From Methanosarcinales archaeon (GTDB lineage: Archaea; Halobacteriota; Methanosarcinia; Methanosarcinales; Methanogasteraceae), in the NCBI GenBank assembly GCA_012961645.1, contig DTYY01000344.1:1-10066 (forward strand): a DNA stretch of 10,066 bases, in the 5' to 3' direction. Position 1 is the stretch's first letter. The number at the start of each line of letters is the position of its first letter. Shown here in pieces: positions 1-8,400 of this stretch. A program made the translations under genes and the position numbers. The notes beneath the pieces are model-generated. The model had not been told where the DNA came from. It did not search any database and saw only the letters and a program-made list of their open reading frames with translations.

Positions 1-2002
1 CCTGCGAGTCATGATCCGGATGTATCTGGTTGTTATCTATGAGATCGTTGCCATAGACCTTGTTGCCGTCGGTTGTGATCCATGTGTCATCCAGGTATAT
101 GCCGTAGTTGTCGTTGTACCTGATCGAGTTGTTGTGTATCACGTTATCAGTACCTGAACAGTATATGCCGTATCCTTCTTCACCACCGCCCCAGGCTGTG
201 TTGTCTGTGATGGTGTTGCATCTCACGTCACAGTTGCTGCCCATCAGTTCGATGCCATAGCCGTTCTGTTCAATGGTGTTGTTCGATATGGTAATATGGT
301 GGCTATCAAGAATTGGCATGTTAGCCATGTACACATCTATCCCGTAGTCATCGTTGTCGTGCGCGTAGTTGCTATCAATGACCACATAGTTGGAATTCAC
401 CACTTTTATGCCCTTCATGCCGTTGTCCATGACCTCGTTTTCATAGACCTCTACGCCCGGACCAGCAACGTTGTCGAAGAGTATACCGTTTACCTCACAG
501 TCATGGACGGTGCAACGTCTTATGACGAAAGGTATGTTCGTGTTCTCGATTGTGATACCAGTGCCTGCGCAGTTTGTTATGTCCAGGTCCTGGATGTACC
601 AGACACCACCTGTGTAAACAACATTGCCCGCGGGCAACCCGATATTGTTAAAGTCGTTGTTTGAGCTTACAACGATGACATTCCCGACCTGATATTCCTC
701 TGTTCTTTCGTTGTTAAACTCGTTGTCTTCGGTTATGACACTGTTGCAGTCAGCCACGACTCTGAATTCGCGGCATCCCTCTGCGAGGCTCACACTGAAA
801 CTTGCAGTGGTACTCGCACCTGCGGCAAGTGACGGGACGGAAAATATGCTGCCGGCAGGGACACCATCGACATACAGACGCACACCAAACGCTCCTGCAT
901 TCGAACCGCCCTGATTCTCCACCGTTGCCGTTACCGTATGAGATGTGGACGGTCGCATTGCGGGTGGGAATTGGATGTCGGGTACGAGGAGGTCGGGTTT
1001 GTCTGATGGTCCCCGGATGATGAGCGCTTCGGCGAATGCCCGCTCGTAGAGGGGATTATCGTCATGGTACGTGAGATACTGACTGGTGCCACTCACAAAA
1101 CCGGTGTTTATGTTGGTCCATCTGAGCATGACCTCATTGTATCCGCCACCATGGCTCTCTGTGATATCGGCTGGTCCGATGTCGTTGTTGTTGAGCTTGG
1201 TGGTCCCATTGATCACATGGGGCCAGCCCAGTGAGTACAGTTTCACCCTGCTCACCGGTGTCACGTATGTGCCGTCGAAATATTTGGAGGCGTCGAGGTG
1301 GTCGGTCGGACCGTCACAGTCGCTGCCTTTTTCCAGATATAATCCTCCTTCATTGATCCAGTATGTTATCTGCGGCATGTCCTGATTCTCGTACACAACC
1401 AGAAGGGCGATTAGATATATCCTGCCGTCCCACCCTCCCCGGTAGCAATCCGGACACGCATCGGTCTTCACAGTTATCGTGTTCTGTCCTGGGTTTATGT
1501 ATGGGGTTGCATTGAAACTGATGAACTGGACGCCGCAGCCCACAGTATAGTCGTGCATGTTCACCAGGTCCAGACCGCCATTCCAGCCTATGTTGGTGTC
1601 ATTTCCGAGCACATCACATCGCCAGGGCTGGCATGGAAGACAACCGGTTGCAGTGGGGCATGGGTCACATGCTTTATATGTGCTGGTGGTGTATGTCCCG
1701 ATGCCTGTATTCGCAATAGTTATGTTGTAGTATCCGCCTTTACCCGGACTGCCCTGCCAGACTCCGGTGTAGATCTTTGCATATTTTATTCCGGAAGGCA
1801 CGTTGATAAAGGTCTTTTGCATCTCATTGCCCACTGACGAGTAGCCTTGCTGCTCGAAGTAAATGTCTCCGTTGATCGTGCCATATAATTCGGTGTCACA
1901 TGGGCATCCGGCGCCGGGATCCCCTGCTGCGCTGACTGATGTGGCGGACGCTGCTAACGCTACCACCAACAACATCATCGTCACCATTCTTAATTCACTC
2001 AT
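1..2002 (-). CDS. Secreted DUF3344-CARDB-parallel beta-helix surface protein (3' end beyond window)
   Basis: The frame reads without interruption from an ATG at 2002 to the left edge (667 codons), and no stop is reached. The start is well bounded: an in-frame TAA lies two codons upstream (2006-2008). Residues 1-26 form a signal peptide (MSELRMVTMMLLVVALAASA, then TSVSA). Residues about 36-331 match DUF3344, including the LYGTINGDIYF opening and the TYWINEGG motif. Residues about 337-438 are a CARDB Ig-like repeat (PDLLVPDIQF to the acidic ITEDNEFNNE end). From about 441 onward there are short repeats rich in N-x-I and YGI (YGIDVY, ISNNTIEQNGYGIEL, VIHNNSI), typical of NosD/PbH1 right-handed beta-helices. 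Known members of these families are extracellular, and beta-helices often bind or cleave polysaccharides; no catalytic residues can be assigned here. The DUF3344 part has eleven cysteines, which is odd. The weak upstream AGGTAGAT is the only candidate ribosome site. The domain calls are firm; the function is unknown. Confidence 0.9.
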   Translation of the reverse strand, partial: MSELRMVTMMLLVVALAASATSVSAAGDPGAGCPCDTELYGTINGDIYFEQQGYSSVGNEMQKTFINVPSGIKYAKIYTGVWQGSPGKGGYYNITIANTGIGTYTTSTYKACDPCPTATGCLPCQPWRCDVLGNDTNIGWNGGLDLVNMHDYTVGCGVQFISFNATPYINPGQNTITVKTDACPDCYRGGWDGRIYLIALLVVYENQDMPQITYWINEGGLYLEKGSDCDGPTDHLDASKYFDGTYVTPVSRVKLYSLGWPHVINGTTKLNNNDIGPADITESHGGGYNEVMLRWTNINTGFVSGTSQYLTYHDDNPLYERAFAEALIIRGPSDKPDLLVPDIQFPPAMRPSTSHTVTATVENQGGSNAGAFGVRLYVDGVPAGSIFSVPSLAAGASTTASFSVSLAEGCREFRVVADCNSVITEDNEFNNERTEEYQVGNVIVVSSNNDFNNIGLPAGNVVYTGGVWYIQDLDITNCAGTGITIENTNIPFVIRRCTVHDCEVNGILFDNVAGPGVEVYENEVMDNGMKGIKVVNSNYVVIDSNYAHDNDDYGIDVYMANMPILDSHHITISNNTIEQNGYGIELMGSNCDVRCNTITDNTAWGGGEEGYGIYCSGTDNVIHNNSIRYNDNYGIYLDDTWITTDGNKVYGNDLIDNNQIHPDHDSQ
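2..682 (-). other. Right-handed parallel beta-helix (PbH1/NosD-like) region, continues past window
   Basis: About 227 residues consist of coils of roughly 20-25 residues, each ending in an Asn-rich turn (ISNNTIEQNG, CNTITDN, IHNNSIRYND, VYGNDLIDNN) followed by a GI[EKTDY] strand. This asparagine-ladder pattern is the hallmark of the NosD/PbH1 family. Further coils are expected beyond the left edge. Confidence 0.85.
1010..1897 (-). other. DUF3344 domain, cysteine-rich variant
   Basis: This is the first folded domain after the signal peptide. It aligns by eye with the DUF3344 domain of the neighbouring giant protein: beta-rich openings, a VVYENQDMPQITYWINEGG segment against the neighbour's VIHKSDDGVLTNYWINEGG, and both passing directly into a CARDB repeat. 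It has eleven cysteines between residues 33 and 229 (33, 35, 112, 115, 121, 124, 129, 156, 183, 186, 229; the first two lie just before the domain boundary). They include CDPC, CLPC and CPDC pairs. The neighbour's domain has only one. Disulfide stabilisation is the simplest reading; metal binding is possible. Confidence 0.85.
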
Positions 2003-2016
2003 ATATTATCTACCTA

Positions 2017-2109
2017 CTATTCCCATGTTCTCGGCATAGCCGAACCGATACCAACCGCAAGAAGCGGTATCATCCTCCCAATATGCGCGTTTTTCTTGTT
2101 CACTTGCAT
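2017..2109 (-). CDS. Possible 30-codon leader ORF upstream of the DUF3344/beta-helix gene
   Basis: A short frame begins at an ATG directly behind AGGGGTGATCC, whose last eight bases fully complement the archaeal 16S rRNA 3' end. It ends in two consecutive stops (TAG TAG, 2014-2019), 11 bases before the last stop's edge meets the TAATAT leading into the main ATG at 2002. The peptide begins MQVNKKNAHIGRMIPLLAVG, continues IGSAMPRTWE, and has a basic start and a mildly hydrophobic middle like a short or decayed signal peptide. It resembles no family I know. The better ribosome site here than at the main gene suggests translational coupling or a leader role. It could also be chance: at this length coding cannot be proven. 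Confidence 0.4.
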   Translation of the reverse strand: MQVNKKNAHIGRMIPLLAVGIGSAMPRTWE

Positions 2110-2120
2110 GGATCACCCCT
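2110..2120 (-). promoter_or_regulatory. Strong archaeal Shine-Dalgarno sequence
   Basis: Read on the minus strand this is AGGGGTGATCC, with GGTGATCC an exact complement of the GGAUCACC at the 16S rRNA 3' end. It abuts the ATG at 2109, so it points to the leader ORF rather than to the main gene, whose ATG is over 100 bases downstream. Confidence 0.55.
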
Positions 2121-2179
2121 TTTTGTTTTTTACGGGGCAAGACGCATAATAACGCCACGTCTCGTTTGCATCAATAATA

Positions 2180-2231
2180 CTATGATTGTATATCATAGCA
2201 ATTGATAGCATGAACATCGAATTTATGCTAT
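2180..2231. promoter_or_regulatory. Operator-like cluster of inverted and direct repeats
   Basis: CTATGAT (2180-2186) and ATCATAG (2192-2198) form a 7-bp inverted repeat with a 5-base centre. ATAGCA occurs at 2195-2200 and again at 2205-2210, exactly 10 bp apart. ATAGCAT (2205-2211) also pairs with ATGCTAT (2225-2231) as a 7-bp inverted repeat that overlaps the TATA candidate. The position over the expected transcription start suits a repressor or autoregulator site; this role is inferred. Confidence 0.35.
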
Positions 2232-2236
2232 ATAAA
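2229..2236 (-). promoter_or_regulatory. Candidate archaeal TATA box (TTTATATA)
   Basis: Minus-strand TTTATATA matches the archaeal TATA consensus and is the best such element in the gap. Transcription would start about 25 bases downstream, near 2205. That would give a 5' leader of about 200 bases before the ATG at 2002, or about 95 before the leader ORF. The element reads almost as well on the plus strand (CTATATAAA), so direction is uncertain, and no clear BRE is visible. Confidence 0.4.
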
Positions 2237-2271
2237 CATTATGGTTTGGATGGCGCGTATGAATGATGTAA

Positions 2272-2318
2272 GATTTTTGATTGCTGTATACACAAAAATC
2301 GAAACGCGGCAAACCCGC
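2272..2318 (-). terminator. Hairpin and T-run, possible terminator of the giant gene
   Basis: GATTTTTG (2272-2279) and CAAAAATC (2293-2300) form an 8-bp inverted repeat around a 13-base centre. Just before it in the minus direction is a small GC hairpin (GCGG / CCGC arms, 2306-2309 and 2315-2318). Read on the minus strand, the GC stem is followed by GTTTCGATTTTTG, which resembles a stem plus U-tract. It lies about 100 bases past the giant gene's stop and upstream of the next promoter candidate. A regulatory palindrome is the alternative. Confidence 0.3.
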
Positions 2319-2417
2319 CCACCCTTCATCATGCTCGGCACCAGCATAACTACTACGCTTTTTTTATCGGCAGAATCAAAATCAGCATCACCTACAAACA
2401 ATGACACAAGCCCTTAC

Positions 2418-5400
2418 TCACGCTATGGTTTCAGAGGTTTGAAAAAAGCTCAATCTGTGGCGCTGTGAAACATAACTCCTCTGTTCCATCCAGTATCCGA
2501 GACACACAAGAAGCAGCAGCACAGACCACACAGCACCCTTCATGAGCCATTCCGTGAGCGAGAACATGCCAGCCCCGCCGCCTCCACCAAATGTGAGGAA
2601 TTCTTTCATTCCCTGCATGACTCTGCCTGTAATCGGCTCGGTGAACTCACCGCCTGTCGGGTTACTGCCTCCTCTGATTCCTCTGGGTCCGGTCTGATTC
2701 CCAAATCCACCCTCTTCGATCATGACATACTTGGTCATGGCGTTGTTATCGGTCTCAACCTCAGTCCAGTCCTCGCCTGACAGCACATCAGCAGCAGCCG
2801 TGAGGTTGTATACGTGACCAAGCATCTTCGGAGTCCAGTTGTAGAGGTGAAGCGTTGTGGAATTGCCCGCGGGGAGATCGAGGTGCGGGATTCTGATCAT
2901 CTGCTTTCCGTCGATGTAGAATGTTGCATTGAAGTCATGGGCATCGCTTCTTCCATCGTTTCTGATGGTTACGTTAATCGTTTGGTGCGCGCCGACCACG
3001 GTGCTGGCTGGGGCTGTGAGGTTGATTATGTTTAGGTCGGGGGGGTAGCGGAGGAACAGAAAAGCACGTGATGACATCATACTGTCGCCGCTTATGTACT
3101 GTAGTCTGGCCGTGTTATCTCTTGTGATTAGATGTTCGGTTACAGAACGATTATTGATACCAATATCAGCATCCCAAGCGCTTTCCCACTCTATTCCATT
3201 GAAGCGAACTGCATTTACATCACCCTCACCGCCGGGAACAACCGTCCACAGCGTCGCATTCGTCATATCCTCGTCCTCTACTTCGCCCTCGAACACCGCG
3301 GTTGTAACCATATCTACGATGTCCAGCGCATTGGCATCCCCGTATATCACATCCCCACCTTCATTGATCCAGTAGTTGGTCAGCACCCCATCATCACTCT
3401 TATGTATAACTAAAAGACCGACGCCAAATATTCCACACGCATAGGGATTAAGATAATTTGGATCAGAGTCATATTTATTTTTGAAAGGGCGCCTATCCAC
3501 AATCACCGTATTATCGGGTTTGACAGCGTCCGATGGAATCTCATAGGTATAGGTTCCCCACGCAACATCCCAGTCGGTGGCATGAGGATAGTCCAAATAT
3601 CTTCTATCTTCGCTTATCCAGCCATTATTAAACTTCACATTTACCTCGGCAGGAACCGGAACATTCTTGCTCTCATTTATGCTGTACACTTTAGACCATG
3701 TCCAGTACAGATAGAGTCTTGCCAGTTTTATATCATTTTCTTTTATATTTTCTGGAATAACATCCTCGAAATTCACCACATAATCATTCCACGCATCCTC
3801 CTCCAGCCCTCCACTCCTGTATATACTATCCCCTATCGTATAATCGATGTTGCCATAAACCCAGTCAGTTTCATAAAGATACAACCTATCACCGGTGTAG
3901 TTTGTATGGGAATAAACCGTTAAATCGCCCGAACCTTTATTGTTACTCTCATCCAACTCCTTTACGACGTCTTCCGGATCTGCGACTATTCGGATGGTAT
4001 AGTCTATGTCATCTGGCGGATCCACCTCAGGCGTCTTCCATGGAAAAACATATTCTTCGTTTGGTGCGAGACTGATCGCATTATTGATGGTTGTATTGTA
4101 CTCGAACGATGTTTCGTTTGTTGCGTTCACATAAAGTGTCACATTAAACTTCCCTGTGCGCAGACTTCCAATGTTTTCGATAATTCCGATGTTGCATGTG
4201 TCGCCCATGATAGGTGCATACGGAGATGCAGTCAGGTGTTTGCTGACATCGATGTCCGCACCCATCCTTATCGTCTCATTGTTGTTATTCTCATCAAGTT
4301 CAGTGACATTATTATCAGGATCAACGGTGACCGTCAAATCGTACGGTTCCCTGTACTCAGTCCACGGCATCTCAACATGCTCGCGATCGAATCGACCGAG
4401 ATACTCGATCTGTTCATCCGAAACATTGCCCCAGTCGTATTCATCGATATCGATCCATGCATTATGACCGTTGATATAGATCTTGTCTCCATCGACCCAT
4501 GGACTCCATCCACAAAACTCCCCCCTGCTGTAAATCTTCAGAGGATGGCTCCGGGGTTTCTCCCTTACCTCCACCCAACCATCTCTGGCATCGATATAAT
4601 CAAAATGGACCCGTATGCTGGAAGCACCCGACGCTTTTTTCGGACTGAACCAGCCACACCTCGTGATATGGCAGGTCTCAGTCTCACTCGCCTCAAATCT
4701 CACTGTGACGTCGGGCGCTCCGCATATACCACCGATCTCTCTGATGGTGACTGCTAACGTATCTTGCAGTAATCCGCCGATGGTGAAATCCGGATAGCTC
4801 ATCATTATTTTCCTTTTGATCTCGTTATTGCTCTCGTTCATCTCATCGATCTCATCGGTGGGATCAACGATGGCGATGACATGATATTCAGGTGAGCCGG
4901 AGATGGTGATATCGTTCCAGGTTGTATTGACAGTCACATTCTCACCTGGCGCAAGCGTGAGATTCGTGTGTTTGAGTAATCTAATGTATCTGACCCTATC
5001 GCCAAGATCGGTGATCAGGTCGGAATCAGGCATCTCCGTCATATCTTCGCATATCATGGTCTCTGCCCACAGGTCAAACGCAAAACTCGCATTTCTGGAC
5101 CCATTGTTTGCGACAACTGCCGTAATATCTACGTCATCTCCATCCACCGGATGCTCAGGGGTGATGTTCAACCCGACAATAACCGGATCTCTTGAAGCAT
5201 TCACAACAAACGACGTACCAAGTTCGTTGTTCAATTCGTTTATCTCGGTTATCTCATCCTCTTTGTCCAGTGTAATAGTGATGGTACGATCTCCGGTGTA
5301 TGCATCCCAAGCCACCGTGATATCCTTTGACTCGTTCCATGTTTTGCTGGCATTAAGCGTTATGCCCTCTTTGAGAAGCTCTCTTTCGGTTGTATATCTG

Positions 5401-8400
5401 TCTAAATCAAAAGTTGCTCTGCACGTATAGATGTAAGCTGTTTCTCCGGGCACCCGAAGATACACGTCCTTTAGAAGATTGCCGGATCGGTAGGATTTGA
5501 TCCATAGCTGCTCATCGTGTTCATCGCGAACCGATATCACACCCGTTCTTGGATCACCTGTGGATGGATCACTGAGGGTTATCTCATTAAAATGGAGCTC
5601 TATCGTGTCCATGCCCGGACGATGGATTATCGTCAAATTCTCGTAATCTTGAAGCTTCTCCTCTCCCGGAATCAGGGCTGCATCATATTGAAAGCCTGAT
5701 AAAGTCGCATCTGGCGGTATCGGCAGATACGAGAGCGAGCGGTTGAGATTATAATGATAGCTGTAGGTGCGGTTCTCCTCCTCATAGTCAACAAGGCTCA
5801 CATTCGCGGTTCCGCTCCTGAGTCCGATGTTTGCCTCCTCTGCGGTTATATCTGTGGTGTCAAGGTCTGAAAGATTGGTGCGCGCTGCAGTAACATCAGT
5901 AACAACGAAGTCGCGTGTCGGCTTTACACACATCATCCTTGATATGACATTATCTTCTCTGTGGTCCCTATCTTCAGGTGCCTGGTTTCCAGGGTCGATC
6001 ACAGCCACGATCGTGAAGTTGCCTGCACTCACAGTCCGGTTCATCAAAATACTGTGTGAATCGCCCACATCCACATCAATTTCCCCAAAGAGCATCGAGG
6101 TTTCATTCTGATAAATCGGATAAAAGTAGATGTCAAACACCGGTTCGAAGCTATAACCCTGTGGAGTGATGAATATATTCGTAGTGTCCCCTTCCACCAT
6201 GATCGAGCAGGACCTATAAGGTCTTGCCACCTCGCTACCGTTTCCATCGTACACTACCACATCGCCCATGGTCAGGCGTCTACCATATTCGGGATCACTA
6301 ACAGGTGTGGTCACGTCGAGATATAAGCATTCTGCACCAGGATATGTTTTGTTTACCCACTTTCCTTCCAGCCAGCTATGCCCGCATCTCTTCGAAAAAT
6401 GGTCTGGCATACAATCAAAGAAGAGTGCAGTACTGAAGTTTGCCGCAGACATCTCGCCAGAATTGTTCATCGTTGTGGTGATGATCACCTCGTCCTCATC
6501 ATAAGGCTGAGCCGGTCCGTACAGCGGATCACCATGAAGCCCCATGCTCTCCCATGATATATCTCCTGAAAGCTCTGCACCGCAGACATACCGCGTCGAT
6601 GCCGCGATGTTATCAGTCTCATTCGTCTCATTTATTCTGTTTCCGAAGTCTACCTCGACCTTTATCAGGTGGCTGCCCACCGTCGCACTCCAGTTTGTGG
6701 ATCGAGAGATTGTTGATCCGTTTGCCAGATCATGTATCATCTCTTCTTTAATCGGGATATTATCGATGAGAAAACTCACATTGAAATCGCCTGCATCCTC
6801 TACACCGGTATTGGCGATATCAGCGGTCATTGTTATCATGTCGCCGTGCCTTATCGTGTCGTTCTCACCGATTTCGACACCGTTTTGCCAGAACGATAGA
6901 TTTGAGACGGTTAGGTCTGCAGTCTGCACAGAGATGAACCTTGTCAGCCTGTTGTCAGACTCGTTGTACTCTGCAATACGATCATCCGGGTCAAGTGTTG
7001 CGGCGATGAGCCGTTCTCCAACCACAGACGGGTTCCAGTTAACCGATATATTTTTTTCTTCATCGATCCCGAGATTGTGTGTTGACATATTGATTGTGCC
7101 ACCGGACAGATGATACACCTTGCTCACCCTCGCAGAAGCCCTGCCTGTCTCGGTGTTTGTTACCAAAATCGTGATGTTACTATCCAGCAACCAGTGCGTC
7201 CATCCATGGAAATCCTTATGATAGCATGCAATCTCCTTTCCACCACTATCATTGATGCAGACCCTGCATCCGTCTTCCACCCAAAGATCAAGATACAGCC
7301 TCATCGCAGTCGCATTTTCTCTCTTTATCGTCAGCTCTTCGTGCCCAGGCCCACTCTGCTCACCTGTATCCTCGATATGCCTCTCTCTCCAGTCACATAT
7401 CTGCAGGACGACATTGCTCGCGTCCCTCATCCCCTCATTTGCGATCGTAACATTGATGCCCACAGACTCTCCTTTCTCCGGATTTGCGGGATGAAGATCA
7501 AGGCTTTCAAGCACCAGTTCCGGTGCATTCACGCGTATCTTCCATGTAGAAACATTGTTCGTCTCGTCAATCTCGCATATCTTTTCTTCCGGGTCTAACA
7601 CCACGATTAAATCATGGTCGCCTGGAATATGGATATCGTCCCATCCGATTTCCGCATATTCTGTTCCGCCACCAGCATCAAATACGATGCGATAACTCCC
7701 TATTTCGTGCTCTTTATCGGTTCCATCGATATAAAATCTCGTAACAACGCTATCACCCTGATTCGCAAGGTTCTTTATGATCACAGTGGCGTTCAGGACA
7801 ACATCATCATAAAGACTCAATTCCAGTGGATCACAAGTGGTGCCATTGACAGAGAAGGAAAGATTCGTCACAACAAAATCACGAGATGGATGTACGCGCA
7901 GGTACTGCTCGAAAAAGTTGTTTGTTTCATTCTCCTCCCGGTTCGTGTTCTCAAGCGGGTCGATCGTTACATTTATTGTGTAATTACTCCTCCATTCGTC
8001 CCCGATGTCTCGAATGCTTGCATTCCATGGCACCGTGATATTCATGGAGTTGCCAGCCCCGAGACCTCTGATATGGGTCGTATTGATCAATTCGACACGA
8101 GTTTCTTCCAGATACTCGCCCGTGTAGGTGTATATCTCGCTAAAGTTCACGTTGAACGCTTTCGCATCCATCCTGCCCAGATTTTCGATGGTTGCACTTA
8201 CCCACACACGATCACCATCCATTACCACTGACTTTGTCGACAGGTTCGTGACTGCGAGATCGGCTCCGCCGACATACACGCTCCCACTCTCTTTTCTTTT
8301 GTCCTCCACACTTGCGAGAATCGTGTAGTTCTTACCGGGTTTAAGCGGAAAACCTGTATCCCATTCGGTGGCAAAAAGCCCGGATTCACCTGCATTCAAG

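Larger units (their letters stand above)
2110..2417. other. Intergenic region between the two surface-protein genes
   Basis: This 308-base gap holds no convincing long gene. It contains the terminator-like hairpin, the TATA candidate, the operator-like repeats and the leader-ORF ribosome site described separately. No tRNA or other structured RNA was recognised. The plus-strand frame beginning at 2241 runs into the antisense of the giant gene's 3' end, has no ribosome site, and sits only 4 bases from the TATA element, so it is not called. Confidence 0.7.

Noticed and set aside
296..664. 122-codon plus-strand frame rich in valine and isoleucine.
   Set aside because: It is the antisense of the Asn/Asp-rich beta-helix coils (GTT, GTC and ATC complement AAC, GAC and GAT), not a membrane protein.
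2002..2109. Leader ORF as the true N-terminus of the beta-helix protein, joined by a frameshift.
   Set aside because: Two TAG stops end the leader frame, a TAA lies in the main frame just upstream of 2002, and the main frame has its own complete signal peptide.
2241..2468. Plus-strand frame of 75 codons starting just after the TATA-like element.
   Set aside because: The TATA is only 4 bases from the ATG, there is no ribosome site, and the last part is antisense to the giant gene's coding sequence.
7614..8231. 205-codon plus-strand frame, and similar ones at 4236-4757, 4903-5430 and 6544-7113.
   Set aside because: They are antisense to the repeat array, have no domain-like features or ribosome sites, and arise from its regular codon pattern.
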